NCBI RefSeq assembly: GCF_017303055.1
Contig: NZ_JAEKJT010000001.1
Location: 186,001 to 250,000, forward strand
Direction of reading: 5' to 3'
From: Halomonas litopenaei
GTDB taxonomy: Bacteria > Pseudomonadota > Gammaproteobacteria > Pseudomonadales > Halomonadaceae
DNA: 64,000 nt
Below the pieces are notes generated by a model. The model ran no database searches and had not been told where the DNA came from. It saw only the letters and a list, made by a program, of their open reading frames with translations. Positions within the stretch are counted from its first letter, which is position 1. Every line of letters begins with the position of its first letter. The translations under genes were made by a program, and so were the position numbers. Of the stretch, positions 47,515-56,339 are shown one piece after another.

Positions 47515-48462
47515 GTGGCCGAAGGGCGTGACGTACAGTGGGTGGAAGTGACCGAGGGCCAGGTCGGCCAGCGCGTCGATAACTTTTTGATGAGTCGGCT
47601 CAAGGGCGCGCCGCGCTCGCTGGTGTACCGGATCGTGCGCAAGGGCGAGGTGCGGGTCAACAAGAAGCGGGTGAAGGCGGACACGCGTCTAGCGCTGGGG
47701 GATCTGGTGCGTATCCCGCCGCTCAAGCTGGCGCCACAGGAGGCTGTGCGCGAGGTCAGTGACAACCTGCGCAACCTGCTGGCCGGCAGTGTGCTGTTGG
47801 AAGGGCCGGACTGGATGGTGCTGAACAAGCCCTCAGGGCTTGCCGTGCATGGAGGCAGTGGCGTCAAGATCGGCTTGATCGAGGCGCTCCGCCAGGTGCG
47901 GGAAGATCTGGATTTTCTTGAGCTGGTGCACCGACTGGACCGTGACACCTCCGGCTGCCTGCTGTTGGCCAAGTCGCGTCCTGCGCTGCTGTCGCTCAAC
48001 CAGTCCTTGAAGCAACACAAGATGAACAAGCAGTACCTGGCGCTGGTGGCCGGGCGCTGGCCCGCCCGACGTGACTTCGTGAGTGCACGCCTGGATCGCT
48101 ACGACGCCGGCAATGGCGAGCGACGGGTGAGAGTCGATGCGGCGGGCAAGGTGGCGCGTACTCGTTTCGCCGTGCGCGAAACCTTTGCCGGTGCCACCCT
48201 GGTCGAGGCGGAGCCGATTACCGGTCGTACCCATCAGATTCGTGTGCATGCGACCCATGGCGGCCATCCATTGCTTGGTGATGACAAGTACGGCAGTCGT
48301 GAGGGCGCTCGCCTGAGTCGCGAACTGGGTCTTGAGCGGCTGTTCTTGCACGCGGCGTCACTGACGTTCCCCGAGCCGACCAGTCAGCGGCCGGTGCAGA
48401 TTCGGGCGCCGCTGGATGACGCTCTCGAGGCGGTGCTCGAGCGCGCGAGAAAGCGTCAATAA
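47515..48462 (+). CDS. rluC: 23S rRNA pseudouridine synthase RluC (955/2504/2580)
   Basis: A 315-residue enzyme, against 319 in E. coli. An S4 RNA-binding domain (about 15-75, QRVDNFLMSRLKGAPRSLVYRIVRKGEVRVN) precedes the RluA-type catalytic domain with HRLDRDTSG; Asp142 is the catalytic residue. EPITGRTHQIRVH is a further motif. The start is GTG 47515 with TGGAG upstream, chosen by family length. rluC divergent from rne is the usual gammaproteobacterial order, and E. coli RluC and RNase E share this intergenic region too. Confidence 0.93.
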   Translation: MAEGRDVQWVEVTEGQVGQRVDNFLMSRLKGAPRSLVYRIVRKGEVRVNKKRVKADTRLALGDLVRIPPLKLAPQEAVREVSDNLRNLLAGSVLLEGPDWMVLNKPSGLAVHGGSGVKIGLIEALRQVREDLDFLELVHRLDRDTSGCLLLAKSRPALLSLNQSLKQHKMNKQYLALVAGRWPARRDFVSARLDRYDAGNGERRVRVDAAGKVARTRFAVRETFAGATLVEAEPITGRTHQIRVHATHGGHPLLGDDKYGSREGARLSRELGLERLFLHAASLTFPEPTSQRPVQIRAPLDDALEAVLERARKRQ

Positions 48463-48571
48463 GTCAGCTGGAGGAGGTCTCAGGCGGCCTGCTGGCATGT
48501 CCTTCAGGGGTATCTCGCCTGCACACCTTTTTGTGGCGGTGGCTGCTGCCATGACCAACTCTTCGGGTAAG

Positions 48572-48597
48572 GAGTCGGCGCCTTGCGGCGACGACTC
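48572..48597 (+). other. Hairpin before the hydrolase-OsmC gene
   Basis: GAGTCG-g-CGCC (48572-48582), loop TTGC, GGCG-a-CGACTC (48587-48597): a ten-pair stem with one mismatch, ending 14 bases before the ribosome site of the next gene. No T-run follows. It may be part of that gene's leader. Confidence 0.35.
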
Positions 48598-48623
48598 AGG
48601 ACAGTCCCAGAGGAGAGATGGCG

Positions 48624-49859
48624 ATGCGTGTGTTGAGCGAGAAGGTGACCTTTGCCGGTCAGGATGGACAGCAGCTGGCGGCGCGCCTGGATCGCCCCGA
48701 GGGCAGCGAGCCCCAAGCCGTGGCGATCTTTGCGCACTGTTTCACCTGCACCAAGGATATTCTTGCCGCCAAGCGTATCGCCGCCGGACTGGTATTGCGC
48801 GGCGTAGCGGTGCTGCGCTTTGACTTTACTGGGCTGGGACACTCCGAGGGTGAGTTCGCCAACACCCACTTTTCATCGAATGTCGACGACCTGTTGGCGG
48901 CCGCTGCTTATCTGGAGGGAATGGGCTTGGCGCCAGGACTGCTGGTCGGGCACTCCCTGGGCGGAGCCGCAGTGCTGGCGGCGGCGGGTCAGCTGCCGGC
49001 GGTGAAGGCGGTGGCGACCATCGGTGCTCCGTTCGATCCGGCCCATGTGCTGCATAACTTTGGCGCAAGTCTGGAGCTCATTGAGCGACAAGGCGAAGTC
49101 AAGCTGGAGTTGGCAGGCCGCCCCTTCACCATCCGCAAGACCTTTGTCGACGACCTGCGTGAGCAGCGCCAGCGTCAGCGTATCGAGGCGCTAGGGCGCC
49201 CCTTGCTGGTGTTGCATGCGCCGGGGGATGAGACCGTCGACATCGAGAATGCCGCTGCGATATTCGGCGCCGCTCGCCATCCCCGCAGCTTTATCTCCCT
49301 GGATGATGCCGACCACCTGCTGACCCGGGCCGCCGACGCCGAGTACGCCGCCGAAGTGGTGGCCAGTTGGGCGTCCCGCTATCTGGGGCTGGTGGCGCCC
49401 AAGCCACTGCCGGGGGTGCCCGAAGGGGTGACCCGGGTGTCCGAGGCGGACCCCGGCGGGTTTCGCCAGGATGTGCTGGCGGGGGCGCATCATCTGCTGG
49501 CGGACGAGCCGCTATCCTATGGCGGAACCAATCTGGGATTTACGCCGTATCAGCTGCTCGCGGCCGCCCTGGGCGCCTGCACGTCGATGACGGTGCGTAG
49601 CTATGCCAGGCGCAAGAAGCTGGCCCTCGATGATGTGACGGTGGATGTCAGTCACGACAAGATTCATGCCGTGGACTGTAGCGAATGCGAGGCGAGCGGT
49701 GGCAAAATCGACCGCTTCGAACGTGTTCTCCACCTTGCCGGTGCCTTGACCCAGGATGAGCGTGATGCGCTGCTGGCCATCGCCGACCGTTGTCCTGTAC
49801 ATCTCACCCTGGAAGGTCAGGCCCTGGTGGTCACTCGACTGGCGGGCGAACCCCGCTGA
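48624..49859 (+). CDS. Alpha/beta hydrolase fused to an OsmC-like domain
   Basis: A 411-residue two-domain protein. Residues 1-255 form an alpha/beta hydrolase with the nucleophile Ser111 in GHSLGG and a final His in DDADHLL. Residues about 270-405 form an OsmC/Ohr-type domain with redox cysteines: Cys319 in GACTSMTVRSYARRK and Cys352/Cys355 in DCSECEASG. OsmC proteins reduce organic peroxides; the hydrolase partner may feed it ester substrates, but the joint function is unknown. AGGAG precedes ATG 48624; ATG 48618 is too close to it. Confidence 0.88.
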   Translation: MRVLSEKVTFAGQDGQQLAARLDRPEGSEPQAVAIFAHCFTCTKDILAAKRIAAGLVLRGVAVLRFDFTGLGHSEGEFANTHFSSNVDDLLAAAAYLEGMGLAPGLLVGHSLGGAAVLAAAGQLPAVKAVATIGAPFDPAHVLHNFGASLELIERQGEVKLELAGRPFTIRKTFVDDLREQRQRQRIEALGRPLLVLHAPGDETVDIENAAAIFGAARHPRSFISLDDADHLLTRAADAEYAAEVVASWASRYLGLVAPKPLPGVPEGVTRVSEADPGGFRQDVLAGAHHLLADEPLSYGGTNLGFTPYQLLAAALGACTSMTVRSYARRKKLALDDVTVDVSHDKIHAVDCSECEASGGKIDRFERVLHLAGALTQDERDALLAIADRCPVHLTLEGQALVVTRLAGEPR

Positions 49860-49923
49860 GGGGTGGCAGGACACGACCCATGCAGTGAGGGCTCCCCTGC
49901 GGTGCCCGCCGAGGAGCCATGTC

Positions 49924-50568
49924 TTGCGCTACGATCTGACCATATTTGATTGGGATGGCACCCTGATGGACTCCATCGCCCGCATCGTTTCCTGTATGCA
50001 GGCGGCGGCCCGAGAGGTCGAGTGGGGCGAGTTGGGTGCTGCCGAGGTGCGCAACATTATCGGTCTGGGGCTGCCTGAGGCGATCGCGACGCTATGCCCC
50101 GGCATCTCTCCCGACCACGCAGAAAGACTGAAAGCGCGATATTCCTGGCACTTCGTCGAGGGAGATTCGACGCCGGTCACCTTCTATCCGGGGGTAGAGG
50201 CAGGGCTTGCTGAGCTCTCTCGGCAAGGCGCCTTGGCCGTGGCCACCGGCAAGAGCCGCAAGGGCTTGGATCGCATCTTCCGGCAGAGCGACACCGGGCG
50301 TTTCTTTGTGGGAAGCCGGACCGCCGATGAAACTCGCTCGAAGCCGCATCCGCAGATGCTGGAGGAGTTGCTCGCCGAGTGCGGCGTGCCGCCCGAGCGA
50401 GCGATCATGATCGGCGACACCGAATATGACATGGAAATGGCGCGGGCCATCGGCATGCCGCGTATGGCGGTCAGCTACGGTGTGCATGACGTGGCAAGGC
50501 TTGAGCGCACGCAGCCGGTGCTGATCGCTGATGACTTTGGTCAGGTGCTTGAGCACTTGCGCGGATAG
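49924..50568 (+). CDS. HAD-superfamily hydrolase (Gph/IA type)
   Basis: A 214-residue phosphatase-like protein. HAD motif I is FDWDGTLMDS (Asp9, Asp11), motif II AVATGKSRKGL and motif IV IGDTEYDMEMARA; a small helical cap lies between motifs I and II. The substrate is unknown. The start is TTG 49924, placed eight bases after GAGGAG; a nearer ATG at 49919 is out of frame and meets a stop after six codons. It sits between the hydrolase-OsmC fusion and sppA, as in related genomes where the HAD gene follows rluC. Confidence 0.88.
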   Translation: MRYDLTIFDWDGTLMDSIARIVSCMQAAAREVEWGELGAAEVRNIIGLGLPEAIATLCPGISPDHAERLKARYSWHFVEGDSTPVTFYPGVEAGLAELSRQGALAVATGKSRKGLDRIFRQSDTGRFFVGSRTADETRSKPHPQMLEELLAECGVPPERAIMIGDTEYDMEMARAIGMPRMAVSYGVHDVARLERTQPVLIADDFGQVLEHLRG

Positions 50569-50688
50569 TGGGATGGATCATCGGACGGCTAGCTGACGTC
50601 GTGGGTGCAATAGAGCGCCAGGTGGCGGTGATGACGAGTGGACAGCTTGTACCGTTGTCTGGCTATCCAGAGTGTCGAGGAGTGAGAT

Positions 50689-51741
50689 ATGGCAAACACG
50701 CCCAAGGATGATCCCTGGACCGAGGGGGAGGCGTCAGTGCAGCCTGCTGCGCCAGAGCGCGGGGGGGATGACAATGCTGAGGTCCTGCGAGAGCGTCAGA
50801 GGCTCGCGCAGATCGAGAGCATGGATCGCTGGATACAGGGCGTGCTGGTCGAGCAGCGGCGTGGGCGGCGGTGGAAGCTGTTCTTTCGCTTTGCCTGGCT
50901 GCTGCTGGTGGCGGGCGTCATTGCATCGGTGTGGTATGCGTTGACGATGACACCCGACGAGGATGCCGTGCAGGGGGAGCACCTGGCGCTGGTCAGTGTC
51001 GAGGGCGTCATCGACAGCGAGTCACCGGCGAACGCCGAACGCCTGATTGAGGGTCTCGAGGCCGCGTGGGAGGCGCCGGATGCTCGCGCCATCGTGCTTC
51101 ACATCAATAGTCCGGGCGGCAGTCCTGTACAGTCACAGCGGGTGTATCGGGCGATTACGGCGCTGCGCGAACAGGGGGACAAGCCGATCATTGCCGTGAT
51201 CGAGGACCTCGGCGCAAGCGGTGCCTATTATATGGCGGCGGCTGCGGATGAAATCGTGGCGGCTCCGTCCAGCCTGGTGGGATCCATCGGTGTGATCTAT
51301 GCCGGTTTTGGGCTTGATCAAGTGATCGACGACCTCGGTGTCGAACGTAGAGTGTTTACCGCGGGTGATAACAAGGCATTTCTCGACCCCTTCTCCGAAA
51401 TGCGCCCTGATCAGCAGGTGTTCTGGCAGAACGTGCTTGATACGACCCATCAGCAGTTTATTGACGCGGTCAAGGCCGGTCGTGGCGAACGCCTTGCCGA
51501 AGACCCGAAGGTCTTCAGCGGGTTGATCTGGACCGGGGAGCAGGCCCTGGAGCTGGGCTTGGTGGACCGCCTCGGCACTCTCGATGATGAGGCTCGTCAC
51601 TGGCTGGACGAGCCAGTCATCGAGGACTATACCCCCTCCCAGGACCCGCTGGACCGTCTGGCTCGCCGCTTTGGCGTGTCGCTGGCGCATTGGATGGGGT
51701 TGCCCCAGGCAGCGTCGCCGCTGCGCTACCAATTACCTTGA
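50689..51741 (+). CDS. sppA: Signal peptide peptidase SppA-like (S49 serine protease)
   Basis: A 350-residue inner-membrane protease: cytoplasmic N-terminus, one membrane helix at about residues 64-86, then the S49 domain. The Ser/Lys dyad is Ser177 in LGASGAYYM and Lys229 in AGDNKAFLDPF. HINSPGGSPVQS forms the oxyanion region. It degrades signal peptides left in the membrane after export. GAGGAG lies upstream of the ATG. The 117 bases to the convergent maf gene show no clear terminator. Confidence 0.92.
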   Translation: MANTPKDDPWTEGEASVQPAAPERGGDDNAEVLRERQRLAQIESMDRWIQGVLVEQRRGRRWKLFFRFAWLLLVAGVIASVWYALTMTPDEDAVQGEHLALVSVEGVIDSESPANAERLIEGLEAAWEAPDARAIVLHINSPGGSPVQSQRVYRAITALREQGDKPIIAVIEDLGASGAYYMAAAADEIVAAPSSLVGSIGVIYAGFGLDQVIDDLGVERRVFTAGDNKAFLDPFSEMRPDQQVFWQNVLDTTHQQFIDAVKAGRGERLAEDPKVFSGLIWTGEQALELGLVDRLGTLDDEARHWLDEPVIEDYTPSQDPLDRLARRFGVSLAHWMGLPQAASPLRYQLP

Positions 51742-51858
51742 GTCACTGTGCTGTCAGCTGCCTTGAGCCGCGAGCGCTATGAGTTGCCGGGAGTCGTTGC
51801 CTGGCGTGTAACGCTGACCACAGAGCATAATCCGCTGCCTTTGCCTTAAGTGGGCGGG

Positions 51859-52449
51859 TCAGGGCGTCGCCAGCAACGGATCCGCGCCTGCCTCTCGCAG
51901 CCATCGGCAGAGCAGGATCAGAGGTAGCCCAATCAAGCTATTGGGGTCGTCTCCCTCGAGTCGTTCGAACAGGGTGATGCCGAGGCCCTCCATGCGGAAG
52001 CTGCCGGCGCACTGCAGGGGTTGCTCGCGCTCGACGTAGGCCTCAATCTCGGCGGCGCTGAGCTGCCTGAAGACAACGTCGAAGTGCTGGTGTCCTACCC
52101 AGTGTCGTTGGCGGGCGGTGTCGAGCAGGGCGAGGCCGGTGACGAAGCGCACGCGCTCGCCGGAGAACTGAGCCAGCTGAGCGCGCGCACGCTCTGCCGT
52201 ATGGGGTTTGCCCAGGATCTTGTCGCCAAACACGGCGACCTGGTCGGAACCGATGATCAGGTGCGACGAATAGATGTCCGCCAGGGCCATGGCCTTGGCG
52301 GAGGATAGTCGCTGGACCAGGGTCGTGGGAGATTCCTGTGGGCGCGGGCTCTCGTCAATATCGGGGCTGGCCCAGGAGAAGGGCAAGCCCAGGCGCTCGA
52401 GCAGTTCGCGGCGCCAGGGTGAGCTGGAAGCCAGGACCAGAGGTGTCAT
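51859..52449 (-). CDS. maf: Maf family nucleotide pyrophosphatase (YceF-like)
   Basis: A 196-residue Maf protein. LASSSPWRRELLERLG is the signature; IIGSDQVAVFGDKILGKP carries catalytic acidic residues. YceF-type members hydrolyse m7GTP and other modified nucleotides, probably cleaning the pool. The SDQVA rather than ADT motif favours the YceF branch. Divergent from yceD, with a 146-base gap that holds the yceD promoter. Confidence 0.92.
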   Translation of the reverse strand: MTPLVLASSSPWRRELLERLGLPFSWASPDIDESPRPQESPTTLVQRLSSAKAMALADIYSSHLIIGSDQVAVFGDKILGKPHTAERARAQLAQFSGERVRFVTGLALLDTARQRHWVGHQHFDVVFRQLSAAEIEAYVEREQPLQCAGSFRMEGLGITLFERLEGDDPNSLIGLPLILLCRWLREAGADPLLATP

Positions 52450-52557
52450 GCCGTTTTCCTTGTCGACAGTGTGGGGTAAGGCCGAGGCGCGGCGGCGTTA
52501 ACGCCGGGCGTGCCGCGGATGAAAGATGAAACATGGTAACCTATTGAGTACTGGGCT

Positions 52558-52586
52558 TTGACAGGGGGCAGACGAGTGCCTATCAT
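52558..52586 (+). promoter_or_regulatory. Strong sigma-70 promoter for the yceD-rpmF-plsX-fab genes
   Basis: Consensus TTGACA (52558-52563), exact 17-bp spacer and TATCAT (52581-52586). The predicted start is near 52593, only about three bases before the yceD ATG at 52596, so the message would be almost leaderless. Confidence 0.75.
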
Positions 52587-52595
52587 TGCGCGCCT

Positions 52596-53129
52596 ATGTT
52601 GACCTCACGATTGCCCGGCCGGGTCGAGCCCTATAAGCTCGCAGCCCAAGCCGAACACCTTGAAGGCCTGGTGGCACTGGCCGAAATGAGTCGCTTGACC
52701 GACGAAGTCGGCGCTCAGCAGGGCGATGCCAGCGCGTGGCTGGAATTCGCCATCGACGCCCAAGGGCGTCGGGTGATCCGGGGGCGCCTGGAGGCCGAAT
52801 TGCAGCTGCCCTGTCGCCGCTGCCTCGAGCCCATGGCTCAACATGTCGCAAGCGACTTCCTGCTCGGGCTCGTCAGCAGTGACGACCTGGCCGCGGACCT
52901 GCCTAGCACCCATGAGCCGGTGCTGGTGGAAAATGAACAGCTGGATCTCCTGGGTGTGATCGAGGATGAACTGATCCTCAGTCTGCCCCAGGTGGTCTAC
53001 CACGACGAGTCAGAGTGTCCTGTCTCGCGCGACCAGCTGAGCAGCGGGGCAGAGGCCGAAGTTTCGGAAGCGCCCTCTGGCAGCCCCTTTGACGTGCTCA
53101 AGCGCCTCAAGGGCAACACCGATACCTGA
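52596..53129 (+). CDS. yceD: YceD (DUF177) protein, 23S rRNA accumulation factor
   Basis: A 177-residue acidic protein. LPCRRCLEPMAQHV holds the conserved Cys pair, and VIEDELILSLPQVVYHDESEC is the family core. YceD is always next to rpmF and is required for proper 23S rRNA accumulation. The N-terminus MLTSRLPGRVEPYKLAAQ aligns with E. coli YceD, so ATG 52596 is well supported even though no ribosome-binding sequence precedes it. Confidence 0.9.
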   Translation: MLTSRLPGRVEPYKLAAQAEHLEGLVALAEMSRLTDEVGAQQGDASAWLEFAIDAQGRRVIRGRLEAELQLPCRRCLEPMAQHVASDFLLGLVSSDDLAADLPSTHEPVLVENEQLDLLGVIEDELILSLPQVVYHDESECPVSRDQLSSGAEAEVSEAPSGSPFDVLKRLKGNTDT

Positions 53130-53154
53130 TCGATATTTTGTGGAGTGATTTCCC

Positions 53155-53325
53155 ATGGCAGTTCAACAGAACCGTAAGACTCGTTCCAAGCGCGGCATGC
53201 GTCGTAGCCACGACGCCCTGAGCGCGCCGACCCTGTCCCAGGACAAGGAAACTGGTACTACTCACCTGCGTCACCACGTGTCTCCGGACGGCTTCTACCG
53301 TGGTCGCAAGGTTGTCGACGTATAA
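53155..53325 (+). CDS. rpmF: 50S ribosomal protein L32
   Basis: A 56-residue basic ribosomal protein, [20 protein letters not shown]..., ending GRKVVDV. It lacks the four zinc cysteines, so it is the zinc-independent form. GGAG is ten bases before the ATG. It is cotranscribed with yceD and followed by plsX, the long-known link between ribosome and lipid genes. Confidence 0.96.
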   Translation: MAVQQNRKTRSKRGMRRSHDALSAPTLSQDKETGTTHLRHHVSPDGFYRGRKVVDV

Positions 53326-53334
53326 GTCGACAAC
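53311..53334 (+). other. Perfect hairpin with the rpmF stop codon in its loop
   Basis: GTTGTCGAC (53311-53319) and GTCGACAAC (53326-53334) form nine perfect pairs; the six-base loop GTATAA contains the rpmF stop. No T-run follows, so it is not a classic terminator; plsX starts 25 bases downstream. Confidence 0.7.
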
Positions 53335-53358
53335 GGCTGATGCTCGCTGGCCGCCGTA

Positions 53359-54393
53359 ATGCGGATCGCCGTTGATGCCATGGGTGGGGACAAAGGTCCT
53401 CGCGCCACCGTGGCAGGCGCGGCCAGCGCTGTCATCGAAGACCCCCAGATCGATATCCAGCTGTTTGGCCCCAAGGCCCTGTTGGAAGATGAGATCTCAC
53501 GCCTGCCGCGGCCTCTGGTCGCGGCGGCGTCGCATTTGCACCTCTGTGATGCTCCAGACGTCATCGCCGCCGATATGCGCGCCTCCCAGGCGCTGCGAAG
53601 CGGTGGCCGTTCGAGCATGGCGCGTATGCTGGAGAGTGTTGCAGCAGGTGATGCAGCGGTTGGGGTGAGTCCGGGCAACACCGGCGCTCTGATGGCGCTG
53701 TCGCGCCGAGCGCTGGGAATGGTGCCCGGCGTACCGAGGCCTGCCATCAGCACCGCCATCCCGACGCGGGATGATGGGCGCTGTTATTTGCTTGACCTGG
53801 GTGCCAATGTCGATGTTTCGGCAGAGCGATTGGTGGACTTTGCCCTGATGGGCGATATTATGGCCCGCCACGTTGATGGCCTGGTCGCCCCGAGGATCGC
53901 GCTGTTGAATGTCGGCGTTGAATCCACGAAGGGTTCTGCCGTGGTCCAGGACGCTGATGCCATGCTGCGACAGCTGCCTGGGCTCAACTATCTGGGGTTT
54001 ATCGAGGGCGATGGCGTGTTTGCCGGCGAGGCAGACGTCGTGGTCTGCGATGGCTTTGTCGGCAATGTGCTGCTCAAGGCCAGCGAAGGGCTGGCCAAGA
54101 TGCTGGTAAGGCGCGTTCAAGCCACCTTCGAGGCGCACTGGGGTAGTCGCCTGGTGGGACTGCTGGCGCGCCCAGCCCTTAAACGATTGAAGAGCGAACT
54201 GGATCCCGTTCGCTACAATGGCGCCAGTCTGCTTGGGCTGGCCGGGATCGTGATCAAGAGTCATGGCAGCTGTGACGCCCAGGGCTTTCACTACGCCCTG
54301 AGACGCGCGTCCCAGGAGGTGCGCCGTGACTTGCCGAGCCGGCTGCACGCCGAGCTCGACCATCGTCGTTTGGCACGGACGCGCACCCGCTGA
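53359..54393 (+). CDS. plsX: Phosphate acyltransferase PlsX
   Basis: A 344-residue enzyme that makes acyl-phosphate from acyl-ACP for phospholipid synthesis. Signatures are [46 protein letters not shown] and [16 protein letters not shown]. The ribosome site is weak. fabD follows after 49 bases. Confidence 0.95.
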   Translation: MRIAVDAMGGDKGPRATVAGAASAVIEDPQIDIQLFGPKALLEDEISRLPRPLVAAASHLHLCDAPDVIAADMRASQALRSGGRSSMARMLESVAAGDAAVGVSPGNTGALMALSRRALGMVPGVPRPAISTAIPTRDDGRCYLLDLGANVDVSAERLVDFALMGDIMARHVDGLVAPRIALLNVGVESTKGSAVVQDADAMLRQLPGLNYLGFIEGDGVFAGEADVVVCDGFVGNVLLKASEGLAKMLVRRVQATFEAHWGSRLVGLLARPALKRLKSELDPVRYNGASLLGLAGIVIKSHGSCDAQGFHYALRRASQEVRRDLPSRLHAELDHRRLARTRTR

Positions 54394-54442
54394 GGGTGGG
54401 CGTGGTGCCGGGCGGCAGCCAACAAGAGCATAGGTGATCAAG

Positions 54443-55396
54443 ATGACACAACCGCTTGCCCTCATCTTCCCTGGGCAGGGGTCGCAACAGATCGGCATGC
54501 TGCGCGATCTCGCCGAACGCTACAGCGTGGTGAGAACCACCTTCGAGGAAGCCTCCGAGGCACTGGGCTATGACCTTTGGCAGGTGGTCCAGGAGGGGCC
54601 GGAAGAGTCGCTGAATGCAACGGCATGCACGCAGCCAGCGCTGCTGGCATCCAGCGTGGCCATCTGGCGTGTCTGGCAGGAGCTTGAAGGGCCTCGCCCC
54701 GGTGCCATGGCTGGCCACAGTCTCGGCGAGTACAGCGCCATGGTGTGCGCTGGAGCGCTGCCGTTTGCAGAAGGTATTCGTCTCGTGCGTCTGCGCGGCG
54801 AGGCCATGCAGCAGGCGGTGCCTGCGGGGCAGGGCGCCATGGCGGCCATACTTGGGCTGGACGACGCTGCGGTAGAGCAGGCCTGTGCGTCCGCCGCTGA
54901 AGGCGACGTGGTCTCGGCGGTCAACTACAATGCACCCGGTCAGGTGGTGATTGCGGGCAGCAAGGCGGCCGTAGAGCGCGCCATTGTGGCGTGTCAGGAG
55001 GCTGGGGCAAAGCGCGCTATGCCGCTGCCGGTATCCGTGCCGTCTCACTGTGCCTTGATGCGCCCTGCGGCCGAGAAGCTCGAGCAGGCCTTGGCCGAGG
55101 TCGAGTTGAAGGCGCCCCGCTATACCGTGATCCAGAACGTGGACGCGCAGGCTCACGCGGACGTGGCGACGCTGCGCACACGGCTGGTCGAGCAGCTGTA
55201 TCAGCCGGTGCGCTGGGTCTCCTGTGTCGAGAAGATGGTGGCGGATGGCGCTGACGTCTTTATCGAGTGCGGGCCTGGCAAGGTGCTGACAGGGCTGAAC
55301 AAGCGCATTTCTCGCGGTACGCGCGGGCTGGCGGTGAATGACCCCGACAGCCTTGCTGCGGCGCTTGAGTTGGCGCGTGAGGTGCCCGCGGTTTGA
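54443..55396 (+). CDS. fabD: Malonyl-CoA:ACP transacylase FabD
   Basis: A 317-residue acyltransferase. The nucleophile is Ser93 in GHSLGEYSA; the partner His is in VSVPSHCALM. FPGQGSQQIGML is the N-terminal signature. It loads malonate on AcpP, encoded two genes on. ATG 54443 has AGGTGATC at good spacing; GTG 54434 would add three residues. Confidence 0.95.
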   Translation: MTQPLALIFPGQGSQQIGMLRDLAERYSVVRTTFEEASEALGYDLWQVVQEGPEESLNATACTQPALLASSVAIWRVWQELEGPRPGAMAGHSLGEYSAMVCAGALPFAEGIRLVRLRGEAMQQAVPAGQGAMAAILGLDDAAVEQACASAAEGDVVSAVNYNAPGQVVIAGSKAAVERAIVACQEAGAKRAMPLPVSVPSHCALMRPAAEKLEQALAEVELKAPRYTVIQNVDAQAHADVATLRTRLVEQLYQPVRWVSCVEKMVADGADVFIECGPGKVLTGLNKRISRGTRGLAVNDPDSLAAALELAREVPAV

Positions 55397-55428
55397 CGGT
55401 GGCTGACGCCCTGACGCGTCGCCTTTTG

Positions 55429-55447
55429 GCCCGGCAAGAAGCCGGGC
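55429..55447 (+). other. Hairpin between fabD and fabG
   Basis: GCCCGGC (55429-55435), loop AAGAA, GCCGGGC (55441-55447): a seven-pair GC-rich stem with no T-run. It may shape relative expression or message decay within the fab operon. Confidence 0.45.
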
Positions 55448-55474
55448 AGCAATGACCAAGCAATGGAAGTGACC

Positions 55475-56218
55475 ATGACAACCGAGCCTAGAGTCGCCCT
55501 GATCACCGGAGCCAGTCGCGGGATTGGCCGAGCCATTGCCCACGAGCTGGGTCGGCAGGGTCGCATTGTGATTGGCACCGCCACGTCTGATGCTGGTGCA
55601 GACCGCATCGACGCGGACCTCAAGGAGCAGGGCATTCAGGGGGCGGGCCGCCGCCTGGACGTGACCGACATGGCCAGCATCGAAGCTCTGATGAAGTCCA
55701 TCAATGACGAATTCGGTGCGCCGACGATCCTGATCAACAATGCTGGCATCACCCGTGACAACCTGCTGATGCGCATGAAAGAGGATGAGTGGGATGGCGT
55801 GCTGGATGCCAACCTGAAGTCCGTCTATCGTCTCAGCAAGGCCTGCCTGCGCGGCATGAGCAAGGCTCGCTGGGGGCGTATCGTGTCGATCAGCTCCGTG
55901 GTGGCCACCATGGGCAACGCCGGTCAAAGCAACTATGCTGCCGCGAAGGCTGGCATGGAAGGGTTTACTCGCGCCCTGGCGCGTGAGGTGGCATCTCGGG
56001 ATATCACGGTCAACGCCGTGGCGCCGGGCTTCATTGCCACTGACATGACCGATGCACTGTCTGACGAGCAGCAGGACAAGCTCAAGGGGCAGGTGCCATT
56101 GGCTCGTCTGGGCAAACCCGAAGAGATCGCTGCTGCGGTAGGCTTCTTGACCAGTGAGGGCGCAGGCTATATCACTGGTGAAACCCTGCACGTCAATGGC
56201 GGCATGAACATGCGTTAA
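55475..56218 (+). CDS. fabG: 3-oxoacyl-ACP reductase FabG
   Basis: A 247-residue short-chain dehydrogenase using NADPH. The cofactor loop is TGASRGIG, and the active site is Ser141, Tyr154 and Lys158 (SNYAAAKAG). NNAGITRDNLLMRMKEDEWD is typical of FabG. It performs the first reduction of each elongation cycle. ATG 55475 has GGAAG six bases upstream and fits the family length. Confidence 0.96.
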   Translation: MTTEPRVALITGASRGIGRAIAHELGRQGRIVIGTATSDAGADRIDADLKEQGIQGAGRRLDVTDMASIEALMKSINDEFGAPTILINNAGITRDNLLMRMKEDEWDGVLDANLKSVYRLSKACLRGMSKARWGRIVSISSVVATMGNAGQSNYAAAKAGMEGFTRALAREVASRDITVNAVAPGFIATDMTDALSDEQQDKLKGQVPLARLGKPEEIAAAVGFLTSEGAGYITGETLHVNGGMNMR

Positions 56219-56234
56219 ATGCACGCTCTGCGTG

Positions 56235-56263
56235 TGTTGCGTCGACCCCAAGGGGTCTATAAA
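56235..56263 (+). promoter_or_regulatory. Candidate acpP promoter with palindromes
   Basis: TATAAA (56258-56263) as -10, with TGTTGC at 17 bp or TTGCGT at 15 bp as -35. The spacer holds the perfect palindrome GACCCC-AA-GGGGTC (56244-56257), and TAAACT / AGTTTA (56260-56265, 56273-56278) lies across the start region. acpP is usually expressed far above its neighbours, so its own promoter is expected. Confidence 0.4.
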
Positions 56264-56339
56264 CTACCCCGCAGTTTAGTTGCGGAATTAACCAGCTGGT
56301 CATCAGAACGGCTAACGTGAACGACTGGAGTATGTCTAA

